Numbered from the stretch's first letter, positions 45,831 to 57,313 are shown. The stretch: 64,000 bases of DNA from Aggregatilineales bacterium (GCA_029976025.1 JARKNX010000124.1:1-64000); one strand, 5' to 3'. The notes: generated by a model not told the origin, from the sequence alone. Numbers and translations are program-made.

Positions 45831-47166
45831 ATGACCTACATCCCTCATACCGATGCCGATCGCCAGGCTATGCTGGCCGCTATCGGCGTCGACTCGATCG
45901 AGGCGCTGTTTGACGCTGTGCCGGGGGAGCACCGTTTCCCGGCTCTGGAGCTGCCGGGGCCGCTCAGCGAGATGGAAGTGCTGGCCGAGCTGTACGGCTT
46001 GCAGGATGCCAACACACATGCGCAGAACTTTGCCATCTTTCTGGGGGCTGGCGCTTACAACCACTTCATCCCCAGCGCGGCGAACCATATTCTGTTGCGC
46101 GGGGAGTTCTATACCGCCTACACGCCTTACCAGCCGGAAGTAAGCCAGGGCACGCTCCAGGCGATTTACGAATATCAGAGTATGCTCTGCGCCCTCACCG
46201 GGATGGAAGCCGCCAACGCCAGCCATTACGACGGCGCGACCAGCCTGGCCGAGGCCGTCATCGTCGCCGTCAATGAGACGCGCGGCAAGCGGCGCAAGAT
46301 CATCCTGAGCGCCGGCATCAATCCCCAGTATCGGGATGTGGTCCGGACCTATATGCAGGGCCAGGACATCACTGTCGTCGGCGACGATAAGGTTCGCGAC
46401 GTAAACGAGCTGGCCGCCCTGATGGATGATGAGACGGCGATGCTGGCTGTCGGCTACCCTAACTTCTTCGGGCAGATCGAAGATCTCACCGGGCTGGCGG
46501 AAAAGGTTCATGCCGGGGGCGCGCTGCTCACTGTGGTGGCCGATCCGATCATGCTGGCGCTGTTCAAGAGTCCGGGGGAACTGGGCGCGGATATGGTTGT
46601 TGGTGAGGGCCAGCCACTGGGCATCCCCCTGAGCTTTGGCGGCCCGTATCTGGGCTATTTCGCCTGTACCAAGAAGCTCGTCCGCAAGATATCGGGCCGT
46701 ATCGTGGGCGAAACAAAGGATAACCGGGGGCAGCGAGCATTTGTCATGACCCTCCGCCCGCGCGAACAGGATATCCGCCGGGAGAAGGCCACCAGCAATA
46801 TCTGCACCAATCAGGGATTGATGGCCCTGGCCGCCGGCGTTTACCTGTCGCTGATGGGCAAGAGCGGCCTGAAGACGGTGGCAGAGCTGTGCTATCACAA
46901 GGCTCATTACGCTGCCAGCGAGATCGGCAAACTCCGGAACTTCAGCGTGGACACGGACAAACCGTTCTTCAAGGAGTTCATGGTCAAATGTCCACTGCCA
47001 GTGGATGAAATTAACGCTGTGCTGCTGGAGGAGTACGGCATCGTGGGCGGCTATGACCTGGGTCAGGACTACCCCGACCGGGAGAATACCATGCTGATCG
47101 CGGTGACCGAGATGAATACCCGCGCCGAAATTGATGCGCTGGTCGCGGTGCTGAAGGAGATCGTCG

Positions 47167-47177
<11 letters not shown>
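45831..47177 (+). CDS. gcvPA: Glycine dehydrogenase (decarboxylating) subunit 1
   Basis: A protein of 448 residues, the N-terminal half of the split P protein. SYIPHTDADRQAML-type start, FLGAGAYNHFIPSAANHIL, YTAYTPYQPEVSQGTLQAIYEYQSM, GMEAANASHYDGATSLAEA and SNICTNQGLMAL are characteristic. It pairs with GcvPB to decarboxylate glycine and load the aminomethyl group on GcvH. The PLP lysine is in the partner. No clear SD; it overlaps gcvPB by 11 bases. Confidence 0.97.
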
Positions 47178-48669
<1,492 letters not shown>

Positions 48670-48689
48670 GATCGCTGACGAACAGAGAG

Positions 48690-48726
48690 ACGCCCTTCCC
48701 ACAGCCCGGGGAGGGCGTTTTTGTTC
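48690..48726. terminator. Terminator after gcvPB
   Basis: ACGCCCTTCCC pairs with GGGGAGGGCGT (one mismatch or bulge) around a short loop and is followed by TTTTTG. It lies between convergent genes. Confidence 0.75.
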
Positions 48727-48729
48727 AGG

Positions 48730-49569
48730 TTATTGCCCGCTGTATGGACAGCCGCCATTGAGGATGATGCTTTCCGGATGAGCGTGGCGGGCCATATCGC
48801 ACACATCTTCGGCGGTGGAGAGCGTTGGCAGCAGGTAATCCTGCACGAGCGCACCAGTCGCGGCATCCTGCGCTTCCCCTTTCACCGCGAAAATTTTATC
48901 CACCCATCGTGTCAGACGGGCGAGCCCGGGGCGCAGGCTGATCATCGTTGTATCTGGCAGGGGCTGACCTTCGCTCATTCTCACACACACCCATCCGGTC
49001 CGCCGTCCGCCCTGCGGGATGCGAAACGCATTCTCGCTGTCAAAGAATATGGCGATGCCGGGCAAACTGGTGTCGCGAGGGCAAAGCTGTCCATAGGCGG
49101 TTGTCCAGTAGGTGCTATCCGCGGCGTAGTTGGTGATAACTATGCTGTTGAAAGCCCACAGCGGATCGACTGGATCGCGCCAGTCGTTGGCGTTGGGATT
49201 CTCGATATCGAGTTCCGGGATACCCCAGGTGTAGTAGGGAAAGGTTTTGCCAACCGTCTGTATATCCAGCCAGAACCACAGCCGCTCTTCTCCGTTCGGC
49301 AGGCGCTGTACGGCGGCATGACAGAAGTCTACCAGCGCCAGATCCACGTCGTCACCGGGATCGCCGTAGTCACGGCCGTAGCGCGTGCCGCCGAGCAAGT
49401 TGTACCCTTCTGCTCGCATGGTGACCGGCGCGCCACAGTCCGTGTGTACGTTGCTGGTGAAGTGGGTGAAGGCCGGCTGCAAAGCGCCGAGCCAGAGTAC
49501 GACGGCGACCAGTCCGGCAGCCAGAGCCAGGCCGGCCAGGAGAAAATGCGACTCCGGTGTGTGCTTCAT
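48730..49569 (-). CDS. Membrane-anchored ectodomain protein, copy 2 of cassette
   Basis: A protein of 279 residues. One N-terminal membrane segment (LLAGLALAAGLVAVVLWLGAL) anchors a domain outside the cell. It shares with the protein at 50985 the stretches CGxPxTMRAEGYNxLGGTRYGR, GEERLWFW, GWVCxxxS and RPGxARLTRWVD, plus paired Cys residues, so the two are paralogues. No known domain is recognised. It begins 3 bases after the glycosyltransferase-like gene upstream, the last gene of a four-gene operon. Confidence 0.75.
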   Translation of the reverse strand: MKHTPESHFLLAGLALAAGLVAVVLWLGALQPAFTHFTSNVHTDCGAPVTMRAEGYNLLGGTRYGRDYGDPGDDVDLALVDFCHAAVQRLPNGEERLWFWLDIQTVGKTFPYYTWGIPELDIENPNANDWRDPVDPLWAFNSIVITNYAADSTYWTTAYGQLCPRDTSLPGIAIFFDSENAFRIPQGGRRTGWVCVRMSEGQPLPDTTMISLRPGLARLTRWVDKIFAVKGEAQDAATGALVQDYLLPTLSTAEDVCDMARHAHPESIILNGGCPYSGQ

Positions 49570-49572
49570 CGC

Positions 49573-50985
49573 TCAGATTCCATGTATAACCATGATAACG
49601 GCTTCCTGTATCAGCAAAGCCAGCCCGCAGACCAGCATGATCAACCGCAGGGCGGCGCGCAGCGCACCGGGATCTCCCCGCCGGATGATACCCGGCAGCG
49701 CCGTCAGCGGCGGCTCGTCTTCGGTGCCGTGAACATAGATCAGGAAGGTCAGTACAAAGAAGATGTTGCCAACATAGTAGCGCTGGATGGAGTGGCTCTG
49801 GCCGGTGGTGAACATCAGCCAGAAAACCGTCAGCATACTGACCGTGGCATACAGCGGCGTTGGCCTGAGCGGAATCGGACGCGGCCAGCGCGGACGCAAA
49901 TCGCGCACCACCAGAATCAGCATCAGCGTGATCGCAGCAAACTCCATCATGTTCCACGGCGTAGGGTGGGGAAGCCCGCCGCCGCTCAGAAAGGTGCGCC
50001 AGCCAGTCGTCAGGTAGCTGAGCAGGGCCAGCGGATTGCCTCCGTCAAATTCCTTGTACCACAACGTGCGCTGGGCCATCATGACATAGAAGGGATAAAA
50101 GCCGCTGGTCTGAACAAGCCACAGGCCCAACCCGATGAGTATCCCGATCAGGCCCAGTGTGGCGGCCCAGGCCGGGTTGGCGTCGCTGAGCATAGCGATT
50201 AACGCGATTCGGAACGGGGGGCGGCCTTCACCTGGTACGATCAGACGGACGTGTTGCAGGCTCCGGGCTAGCGCCAGCACCAGGAAGCCCGGCAGTAGAG
50301 CGATAGAGTTGGGCTTGGTCAACCCGACCAGGATGCCCATTACGAGACTGGCCAGACTCCAGACAGCGTTGTATCGCCGCCGTTGGCTGGCTGGATGCAG
50401 AGCGAGCCACAGGAGGATGGCTGAAAACAGGAGAAACACCCCCTCAGCGATGCCCGCGTACAGCCAGGTTCCGAAGGGGAGCAGGGCCACACCGGCCATC
50501 AGCAGGGGGCGGCGCGTCCTGGTGATAGCCTGAATGACAATCGGCAGACAGGCCATAGCGATCAGATTGATCGCCCAGCCGGAGCAGTAGCTGCCGCCCG
50601 TCAGCCGGAGCATCCCGGCAGTCAGGTTGACGAATACTGGCCACCACGATCGATCCGGCAAGATTGTCAAATGGCGATTGATCAGGTTCACGTCGTAGTC
50701 GGAGTAGCCATTGCTCGCGATTCGAACCAGAATGCGGGCGTCAGCCATCCAGTAGCAGGTGCCGCGAAACTGTCCCGCCACCGGACGGCCCAGCCGATCC
50801 CAGTGCGCTGTCCAGATCGCATCCTGGGCGAAGCTGCCCAGTATAATGATCAGGATCACGAGCATGGTCGCCAGCAGCACCGCGTCCCAGGGATAATGCG
50901 CAACGGAGGGGTGACGCAAGAACTGCCTCACACGAGCCGAGAGCGTGCCACCTTCCGGGGCCTGAATATCACCGCCCCGGGCCAT
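49573..50985 (-). CDS. PIG-V-like membrane glycosyltransferase (GT-C), copy 2
   Basis: A protein of 470 residues with about 10-11 membrane segments. The ATG at 50985 overlaps the stop of the previous gene as TGATG; a TTG at 51006 is less likely. FRGTCYWMADARILVRIASNGYSDYD, LPDRSWWPVFVNLTAGML, GIAEGVFLLFSA and GLTKPNSIALLPGFL recur in the paralogue at 51812. The first loop (acidic residue, then IxxNGY) and the WWPVF stretch resemble the PIG-V family of dolichyl-phosphate-mannose-dependent transferases. The sugar and acceptor are unknown. The partner ectodomain protein follows at once. Confidence 0.75.
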   Translation of the reverse strand: MARGGDIQAPEGGTLSARVRQFLRHPSVAHYPWDAVLLATMLVILIIILGSFAQDAIWTAHWDRLGRPVAGQFRGTCYWMADARILVRIASNGYSDYDVNLINRHLTILPDRSWWPVFVNLTAGMLRLTGGSYCSGWAINLIAMACLPIVIQAITRTRRPLLMAGVALLPFGTWLYAGIAEGVFLLFSAILLWLALHPASQRRRYNAVWSLASLVMGILVGLTKPNSIALLPGFLVLALARSLQHVRLIVPGEGRPPFRIALIAMLSDANPAWAATLGLIGILIGLGLWLVQTSGFYPFYVMMAQRTLWYKEFDGGNPLALLSYLTTGWRTFLSGGGLPHPTPWNMMEFAAITLMLILVVRDLRPRWPRPIPLRPTPLYATVSMLTVFWLMFTTGQSHSIQRYYVGNIFFVLTFLIYVHGTEDEPPLTALPGIIRRGDPGALRAALRLIMLVCGLALLIQEAVIMVIHGI

Positions 50986-51815
50986 CACGCCCCGCTTCTG
51001 TTGCAAGGGCCGTCCGGCAGCGTGCTGCCCGGCCGGACGGCTTCGGCATGGGCGCAGACTCCTGCCGGGCCGGCAACAATATCAGGAAGCTCTACCTGAT
51101 CCTCGAATCCTGCATCCGCCCGGATGCGTATCCAGGCGTCGACCCACCGCGTCAGGCGGGCGCGGCCTGGCCGGCTGGTCACCGTCATCGCGTCGGGCAG
51201 GGGGCGGGTGTTTGTCTCGTCGCTGAAGGTCAGGCAGACCCACCCGGCGCGGGTAGTTCCGTACGGGATGGTGTACCCCCGATCGGCGTTGAAGAATTGC
51301 TCCAGCCCGGAGCTGTCCCAGTCATCGCAGACATGGGCTTCCCGCCCGGCCCAGATCGCCCCGGCATGGGCGCTATCCGGGACGCCCCAGATCGATTCCG
51401 GCGTCCAGATCGGATCAGTAGGGTTGCGCGAATCGGCCGGGTTGATGCGGCTGAGGTCCTCCCAGGGCAATCCCCAGGCGGCGTAGGGAAAGACCTGGCC
51501 GATAACTTCCACCTGGAACCAGAACCACAACCGCTCCTCTCCGTCATCCCGCACTTCCACAAAGGGGTCGCACACATCGATGTTGGCCAGCGGCACGTCG
51601 CTGCCGATGTCGTCGGGGCCACGGCCGTAACGCGTCCCGCCGAGGATGTTGTAGCCTTCCGCGCGCATGGTCTTTGGCTCGCCGCAGGTCGTGTGGTGCT
51701 CGACACCGATCGGATCGTATTTGGGGGTCAGTATTCCGGCCAGCAGGATGAGGCCGACGATCAGGACGGCCAGCACAAGCCCGCCGAGCACGAAAGAGAT
51801 TTTCGCCATCATCAT
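50985..51815 (-). CDS. Membrane-anchored ectodomain protein, copy 1 of cassette
   Basis: A protein of 276 residues. The start overlaps the previous stop as ATGA, with AGGA just upstream; three ATG codons in a row leave the exact start open. One N-terminal membrane segment (FVLGGLVLAVLIVGLILLAGI) is followed by an extracellular domain with CGEPKTMRAEGYN, LGGTRYGRG, GEERLWFWFQVE and GRARLTRWVDAW, matching the paralogue at 48730. Function unknown; pairing with a GT-C gene in both copies suggests the two act together on a surface glycan or glycoprotein. Confidence 0.75.
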   Translation of the reverse strand: MMMAKISFVLGGLVLAVLIVGLILLAGILTPKYDPIGVEHHTTCGEPKTMRAEGYNILGGTRYGRGPDDIGSDVPLANIDVCDPFVEVRDDGEERLWFWFQVEVIGQVFPYAAWGLPWEDLSRINPADSRNPTDPIWTPESIWGVPDSAHAGAIWAGREAHVCDDWDSSGLEQFFNADRGYTIPYGTTRAGWVCLTFSDETNTRPLPDAMTVTSRPGRARLTRWVDAWIRIRADAGFEDQVELPDIVAGPAGVCAHAEAVRPGSTLPDGPCNRSGA

Positions 51816-53155
51816 ATTCCTAGCTGAGGACCCAGACTCATAACAATTGCGGTGAGCAGCAGGCCCAGCACCAGCAGAGTCAGGCGCAGCATGGCGGCAA
51901 AGGTGCCGGCGCGGCAGCGCAAGATCACGCCCGGCAGGCGCCAGAAAGCCGCCTCCTCGTCGCTCCCATATACATACGTCAGAAACAGCACGACGAAGAA
52001 GATATTGCCCATAGCATAGCGCGTGATGGCGTGAATCTGCCCGCTGAAAAACATCAGCAGCAGGATAGCCGCCAGCGAAAGACGCGCGTAGAAGGGGACG
52101 GTCCGGCGCGGCCCGCCCGGATAGCGCGGCCTGAGCTGTTGAACGGCCAGGATGGCGATCATCAGGACGCCGGTCAGCCGCTTGAGATGTTCCAGCCCCA
52201 GCAGGTCCACCCGACCTTGCAGGAATTGATCCAGCCCGCCGGCGAAATAATCAAGCAGCGTGCCCAGGTCGCCGGGATAGAACTGCTTGAACCACAGAGT
52301 GCGCTGGGCCAGCAGCACATAGAAAGGATAGTACCCGCTGGTTTGCCACAACCACAGTCCGTTGCCCAGTGCGATCCCTCCGGACGCCAGCACTGCCACC
52401 CAACCCGGGTTGAGGTCGCTGGCACGTGTCCAGCGGGGCAGGGCGCGGCCGGCCCGGCGCCAGTATCGCCATCCATCCGCCAGCCCCCACGCCAGGAATG
52501 CGGGGATGAGGGCGATGCTGTTGGGCTTGGTCAGCCCGACTAACGCCCCGACGCCCAGCGCGCCAGCACCAGCCAGGATATTGCGCGTTCGATCATCCGG
52601 GCGCGCCTGCAGACAGATCAGCCAGAGCACGCCGGAGAATAACAGAAATACGCCTTCGGCCATGCCGACATACAGCCATAGCGCATAAGGGATGACGGCC
52701 AGCCCCAGGAGCAGGCTCAGCCGGCGCGTCCCGGTGATCGCCTGAATGACAGGGATCAGCAGCAAGACCGCGAGCAGATTCACTGTCCAGCCGGAACAGA
52801 CGCCGTCGCCGGTCAGCGCGATCATGCCTGAGGTCAGGAGCGGAAAGACCGGCCACCAGGATCGGTCAGGCAGATCGGTCAGGTGCCGCCGGGAAAGATC
52901 GTAGAAATAATCGGTGTAGCCATTGAGGCTGATGCGGTTCAGGGTCCGGGCGTCGCCAACCCAGTAACACACGCCGCGAAAGGCGGCATAGCGCGGGTCT
53001 TCGGTGTAGTGGAACTCCCCCCAGACGTAGTCAACGATCGCCGCTCCGGCGATATTGACCAGCAGCATGATCGCCATGGCCGCCAGGATAAGCCGCCAGG
53101 GGTAGGGGGAGCGCTGCGAAACGGCCCGCAGCCCGGCAGTGAGAGGCTCAGTCAT
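51812..53155 (-). CDS. PIG-V-like membrane glycosyltransferase (GT-C), copy 1
   Basis: A protein of 447 residues starting MTEPLTAGLRA; the frame is open upstream to 53263, but that part looks non-coding. It has about 10-11 membrane segments. FRGVCYWVGDARTLNRISLNGYTDYF, LPDRSWWPVFPLL, GMAEGVFLLFSG and GLTKPNSIALIPAFL align with the protein at 49573. The pattern resembles the PIG-V mannosyltransferase family. First gene of the operon; no strong SD is seen. Confidence 0.75.
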   Translation of the reverse strand: MTEPLTAGLRAVSQRSPYPWRLILAAMAIMLLVNIAGAAIVDYVWGEFHYTEDPRYAAFRGVCYWVGDARTLNRISLNGYTDYFYDLSRRHLTDLPDRSWWPVFPLLTSGMIALTGDGVCSGWTVNLLAVLLLIPVIQAITGTRRLSLLLGLAVIPYALWLYVGMAEGVFLLFSGVLWLICLQARPDDRTRNILAGAGALGVGALVGLTKPNSIALIPAFLAWGLADGWRYWRRAGRALPRWTRASDLNPGWVAVLASGGIALGNGLWLWQTSGYYPFYVLLAQRTLWFKQFYPGDLGTLLDYFAGGLDQFLQGRVDLLGLEHLKRLTGVLMIAILAVQQLRPRYPGGPRRTVPFYARLSLAAILLLMFFSGQIHAITRYAMGNIFFVVLFLTYVYGSDEEAAFWRLPGVILRCRAGTFAAMLRLTLLVLGLLLTAIVMSLGPQLGI

Positions 53156-53260
53156 AAATGGTACGACATTACGATACGCGCCTGTTGACCAGGTCTGGCG
53201 CGGAGTTACACGGCGGATCGTAGCCGCAGACGTGTTCAGGCGCAACTGAATACGGCTGTA

Positions 53261-53296
53261 CAAAAAGAGGGCGCCTGCTCACCGGCAGGCGCCCTG
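53261..53296 (-). terminator. Terminator of the GlyA-GcvT gene
   Basis: On the reverse strand a perfect 10-bp stem GGGCGCCTGC/GCAGGCGCCC with a 6-base loop is followed by TCTTTTTG. Confidence 0.85.
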
Positions 53297-53320
53297 AAGC
53301 GATGGTCGTGTTGTGATGCG

Positions 53321-56300
53321 CTACTTCGAGGACCTGGGGAAGCGGGCCAGAATCTGGGCCGGGCTGGGGACAGGCGCCCTGTCGCCAAGAGCTAACTCGC
53401 CGAACGGCTTGTCCAGCTTGAGGCGGGCTGCGCCGGTATAAATCGCCACAGAAGTATCGGGGGCCTGATATTCGTCCTTCACGTAGGCCTGCCCGAGCTG
53501 GAACCCTTCGCTGTCGATGGAACAACTCGTCACAATTCCGATCACGCGCCCGCGCCCGTCCACCAGCGGATCGCCTCCCTGCGGCGGGCGGACGCCTTTG
53601 GCCTCCAGGCGGAAGCGTGTCACCATCGCTGAACGCGTCTGTTCGCGCTCCACAAAAGCGCCCTTGCCGACAAAGAAGGGTTTCCAGGTCTTGACGTAGC
53701 TGCCGAAGCCCGCATCAGCCGGGTCGAGGTTCAGGTTCCCGGCCAGCTCATGCCCGTAGAGCGGCAGGCCTGCTTCTGTCCGCAGGCTGTCGCGGGCGGC
53801 CAGCCCGCAGGGCGTCGCCTCTGCTTCCACCAGGTCTTTGAAGAAGGCCGTCGCCTTGTCCGGGTGAATGAACAACTCGTAGGCGACGCGCTCGCCGGTG
53901 TAGCCGGTGCGGGTCACAATCACATCGTAGCCATTGAGTGTGACACGGGCGATGCCGGCCCAGGGGAGCGCTTTGATACGGGCCTTGTCGGCTTCGCTGG
54001 CGTGCAGGCCGAGCAGAATGTCGCGGCTCTTGGGGCCTTGCAGGGCGATATCCACGCGCATATCCGCCCCGGAGCGCGGATCGCGCAGGTTGCGCAGCAT
54101 GACCCGCTGACGGCCGGGCATTGTGGCCCCCGGATTCCGGGGATCGATCTGGTATTTCCCTTCCAGCAGTCCGCTGACCCACGCCCAGTCTTTGTCGTCG
54201 TTGGAAGCGTTCACCACAATCATGAAGTGGTCTGCCGCCAGGCGGTAGACGAAGATGTCATCGATGGGGATGCCATCCACCCCGAGCAGGAAGCTGTAGT
54301 GAGCCTTCCCCGGCTGCAGAGTTCGCACTTCGTTAGTGGCCAGCGCCTCCAGAAATTCTTCAGCGCCCGGCCCCTGCAAATCCCATACGCCCATATGGGA
54401 CACGTCGAAGATGCCGGCCCCCTGACGCACGGCCAGATGCTCATCCTGGACGCTGGTGTACCACACGGGCATATCCCACCCGGCGAAAGGCACCATCTTG
54501 GCGCCCATTTCGCGGTGCAGAGCATTCAGCAGAGTCTTTCGGATCGGCTGATCTGCCGGCTCTTCCCAGGTGAAGACGGGCAGGGCGGCGGACCGAGGCC
54601 CGGCGTAGTGCTCGCCACGCATCCCGATGCAGTAGGGTTTGCTGGTGGTATAGCCGTCTCCCTTACTGCCGCCGTGAAGGGGCTTCGCGTCACGGACAAG
54701 CGTCACTACGAACGGGCCGGGGAGTTTGCTGTACGGGTCCGCCGGGTCGAACTGGACGAAACCGTCAGAAAGCGACCGCAGCCAGGCGGCGGCGCGCCCG
54801 GCGTTTTGCTGCAGATGCAGGTGGTAAGTCTCGCTGTTCAGACGATGAAGCATTCCCCTGCTGATCAGGGAGCCGTCCGCGTTGAGCAGGTTGGTCGGCT
54901 GGGAATCGCCGTCGGTGAGGTCTGTCACATCGCTGGTTACGGCTGACTGCAGGAAGGTTGTGACGTCTTCGCCGCGGATTTCCAGGACATGCCAGCCGGT
55001 ATTGCTGATGCTGTCGATGTAGTATGCGTGCGGATAATCGACCTGCGGCACAGAGTTGTCAGCGCCATTCTGACTCGCCAGCTCGCGCACATCCAGCATG
55101 GCCTTCTGGAGTACATCAAAATCGATCTTGGCGCGGGATTGCGGCCGATTGCTCTTGATATAGCGGAATGGGCGGCAGGCGTGCAGGACATCGCTGATAA
55201 TGCCGGCGACCCGATCAATCTCCGCTTCGCGGAAGCCGCGCTGTGTGAGCCAGTTCGCCCCCATACGGATGCCGCTCGCGCCGAAGGAGCTTTTGTCGCC
55301 GGGGATAGTGTTACGGTTGAGGACAATGCCGGCCAGATCCAGGATGCGGGCTGCCATATCGCCGCTGAGCGTAGTCCCGTCCGGGCCGACAATGCTCTTG
55401 CAATCTAGCAGGAGCATGTGAGAGTTGGTGCCACCGTAGGGGATACGGAACCCATGCTCAGCCAGTTTTTCGGCCAACCGGACAGCGTTACGGGTGGTCT
55501 GCGCCTGTAATTCGCGGAAGCGCTCCGTTTTAGCGATCTTGAAGGCGGTCGCCATACCTGCGATAGCGTGCATGTGTGGACCGCCCTGCTCGCCGGGGAA
55601 GACCGCCCGATCGAGCTTGCGGCCGATCTTGGGGTCGGTCGTCAGCAGGACCGCGCCGCGCGGCCCGATGATGGTCTTGTGAGTGGTGAAGCTGATCACG
55701 TGGGCGTGCCCGACCGGGCTGTCCACCGCACCGGCGACCGTAAGTCCGGCGATATGCGAGATGTCGGCCAATAGATACGCCCCGACAGAATCAGCTATCT
55801 GGCGGAAGCGTTTATAGTCAGGAATGTAAGGGTAACTGGTGAAACCGCAAATGATCATCTTCGGGCGGTGAAGCTCCGCCAGGCGCTGAATTTCATCGTA
55901 ATCGAGACGCTCAGTTTCCGGATTCACGCCGTAGCTGATGATGTTGTAGTTAATCCCGGTGCGGTTGACCGGGCTGCCGTGAGTCAGGTGCCCGCCGTGC
56001 AGCAGGTCCATGCCCATGACGGTGTCGCCCTGCGCGACCAGGGCGCTGTACACAGCCAGATTGGCCGGGGCGCCGGACAGCGGCTGTACATTGACCCACA
56101 GGCGATCAGCCGGGTACTCTGGAGTGGCGAAAAGTTCTGCTGCCCGACGACGCGCCAGCGCTTCGAGGATATCCGCGTATTCGGTCCCTTTGTAGTACCG
56201 TTCATCAGCATAGCGCCGGTACTCGGGCAACCGCGCTTCGTAATCCAGTATCTCGGCTTCACTCAGCTCACGAGTCTCGCCCCGGGGATAACCCTCGGCG

Positions 56301-56476
56301 TAAAGATTCTGGAAGACTGAAGCCGTGGCCAGGCGTACAGCCGGAGTGATAGCAGACTCGGAAGGGATCATAATCAGACGGTGAGCCTGCCGGGCTTCTT
56401 CGTACCCGATCAGGGTTGCAACTTCCGGGTCCAGAGTCGCCAGGTCCTCGCGAAACAGGAAGTCATCTTTTGCCAT
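53321..56476 (-). CDS. Serine hydroxymethyltransferase - GcvT-like - aminomethyltransferase fusion
   Basis: A protein of 1051 residues. Residues 1-470 are a full [37 protein letters not shown] and [13 protein letters not shown] with PLP Lys267. Residues about 480-600 look like a partial GcvT/YgfZ folate-binding fold ([45 protein letters not shown]). Residues 643-1040 are a complete T protein: [40 protein letters not shown] with the catalytic Asp, and [13 protein letters not shown] protein frees methylene-tetrahydrofolate from the aminomethyl H protein, and SHMT joins that unit to glycine to make serine. The fusion would put both steps in one chain. It completes the riboswitch-driven gcvH-PA-PB set. 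Confidence 0.93.
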   Translation of the reverse strand: MAKDDFLFREDLATLDPEVATLIGYEEARQAHRLIMIPSESAITPAVRLATASVFQNLYAEGYPRGETRELSEAEILDYEARLPEYRRYADERYYKGTEYADILEALARRRAAELFATPEYPADRLWVNVQPLSGAPANLAVYSALVAQGDTVMGMDLLHGGHLTHGSPVNRTGINYNIISYGVNPETERLDYDEIQRLAELHRPKMIICGFTSYPYIPDYKRFRQIADSVGAYLLADISHIAGLTVAGAVDSPVGHAHVISFTTHKTIIGPRGAVLLTTDPKIGRKLDRAVFPGEQGGPHMHAIAGMATAFKIAKTERFRELQAQTTRNAVRLAEKLAEHGFRIPYGGTNSHMLLLDCKSIVGPDGTTLSGDMAARILDLAGIVLNRNTIPGDKSSFGASGIRMGANWLTQRGFREAEIDRVAGIISDVLHACRPFRYIKSNRPQSRAKIDFDVLQKAMLDVRELASQNGADNSVPQVDYPHAYYIDSISNTGWHVLEIRGEDVTTFLQSAVTSDVTDLTDGDSQPTNLLNADGSLISRGMLHRLNSETYHLHLQQNAGRAAAWLRSLSDGFVQFDPADPYSKLPGPFVVTLVRDAKPLHGGSKGDGYTTSKPYCIGMRGEHYAGPRSAALPVFTWEEPADQPIRKTLLNALHREMGAKMVPFAGWDMPVWYTSVQDEHLAVRQGAGIFDVSHMGVWDLQGPGAEEFLEALATNEVRTLQPGKAHYSFLLGVDGIPIDDIFVYRLAADHFMIVVNASNDDKDWAWVSGLLEGKYQIDPRNPGATMPGRQRVMLRNLRDPRSGADMRVDIALQGPKSRDILLGLHASEADKARIKALPWAGIARVTLNGYDVIVTRTGYTGERVAYELFIHPDKATAFFKDLVEAEATPCGLAARDSLRTEAGLPLYGHELAGNLNLDPADAGFGSYVKTWKPFFVGKGAFVEREQTRSAMVTRFRLEAKGVRPPQGGDPLVDGRGRVIGIVTSCSIDSEGFQLGQAYVKDEYQAPDTSVAIYTGAARLKLDKPFGELALGDRAPVPSPAQILARFPRSSK

Positions 56477-56539
56477 ACTGGAGGCGCTCCTTGATTGCGA
56501 TCCGGTTAATCACTGAAGAGTTAAAGTGGAGAGAGCGTT

Positions 56540-56545
56540 ATTGTA
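56540..56545 (-). promoter_or_regulatory. Possible -10 element of the GlyA-GcvT gene
   Basis: TACAAT on the reverse strand, about 65 bases before the ATG; the -35 (TTCGCT 18 bases away) is weak. The 285-base stretch 56477-56761 holds no riboswitch and nothing else recognised apart from a hairpin at 56701-56723. Confidence 0.35.
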
Positions 56546-56689
56546 GCATGGTCCGGGATGTAAAGCGAATGAGGTTAAGCAAATTTTACAGGCTTTATGG
56601 GACACACTGCCTAACTATTATGAAAACGGGCAGGGCGACCTGATGGCGATTCGCTGTCAGGAGCGGTTACTTTCGGGACACTGGGGGCT

Positions 56690-56723
56690 GGAAAACGGAA
56701 GGCCCCGCCACAGGGACGGGGCC
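56690..56723 (-). terminator. Hairpin after the Flp pilin gene
   Basis: GGCCCCG/CGGGGCC, a 7-bp stem with a 9-base loop. On the reverse strand it is followed by TTCCGTTTTCC, a moderate T-run. Confidence 0.6.
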
Positions 56724-56761
56724 AACCATGATGATGTCGTTTGATGACGACGATGATCGGA

Positions 56762-56908
56762 CTACAGAGCGTTGACGATGTTGCTGAAGATGTTGCCGAT
56801 GGCCGGGCCGAGCAGGGCGAGGATGACAATCACGACGACGGCAACCAGCACCAGAATGAGCGCGTACTCGACGAGACCCTGACCCTCTTCACGTGGCAGA
56901 TAAAGCAT
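56762..56908 (-). CDS. Flp/Fap-type pilin
   Basis: A very short gene of 48 residues. The ATG at 56908 has GAGGAG 9 bases upstream. After a short leader with acidic residues the sequence EGQGLVEYALILVLVAV and a hydrophobic run to residue 35 are the hallmark of Flp pilins: prepilin peptidase would cut before or near Gly-Gln-Gly and the Glu five residues on is kept. Flp pilins form tight-adherence (Tad) pili. No tad genes are in the window, so the assembly machine must be elsewhere. It is followed by a hairpin and lies upstream of the GlyA-GcvT gene. Confidence 0.85.
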   Translation of the reverse strand: MLYLPREEGQGLVEYALILVLVAVVVIVILALLGPAIGNIFSNIVNAL

Positions 56909-56987
56909 GGCGTTAGCTCCTCACATAAATCCGGTAGATACTGGAATGATAGCACAGTACGTTAACGGTTTCTCTAGGATTCTGGTA

Positions 56988-57164
56988 CTACTTTGCTCCT
57001 GTAACCGGTACTGTGATTTCCTGTGCCCGGGACAGCTCGGCCTGGCTGATTTCAGGCTCTGCCTTCTCCTCAACCGGGCAATCCTCGAATACCAGGTGTC
57101 GGGTTAGCTCTTCGACTGTCTCAAAAACGTGCTGGCAGAAGGGGCAGGTGGGTTGGGTAGCCAT
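56988..57164 (-). CDS. Small zinc-finger protein
   Basis: A protein of 58 residues starting MATQPTCPFCQHVFETVEELTRH. The ATG at 57164 has AGGA about 9 bases upstream; a longer frame to 57206 is less likely. CPFC and, 12 residues later, H followed by five residues and C form a C2HC-type zinc finger. The acidic C-terminus (VEEKAEPEISQAE) is probably flexible. Function unknown. Stands alone between the Flp pilin and the metal ATPase genes. Confidence 0.65.
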   Translation of the reverse strand: MATQPTCPFCQHVFETVEELTRHLVFEDCPVEEKAEPEISQAELSRAQEITVPVTGAK

Positions 57165-57256
57165 AGCAGTTCCTATCACAATCCGTTTCCGGGAATCGAA
57201 TACCAATAGAGTACATACCCATCCCCATCTTGCGCTTTCCTCTATTTTTCGTCAAT

Positions 57257-57290
57257 ATATAGTGTCGTGTGAATATAGTTTGGATATAGT
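57257..57290. repeat. Three direct copies of ATATAGT
   Basis: ATATAGT occurs at 57257, 57273 and 57284 in the AT-rich spacer between the zinc-finger gene and the P-ATPase stop. It may be part of the promoter or operator of the zinc-finger gene. Confidence 0.4.
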
Positions 57291-57313
57291 TTATTGCGGC
57301 GACAGAAAATGGC

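Noticed and set aside
50714-50730. tRNA-like T-loop (GGTTCGAATC on the reverse strand)
   Set aside because: It lies inside the GT-C gene, and no acceptor stem, anticodon arm or D-arm can be built around it.
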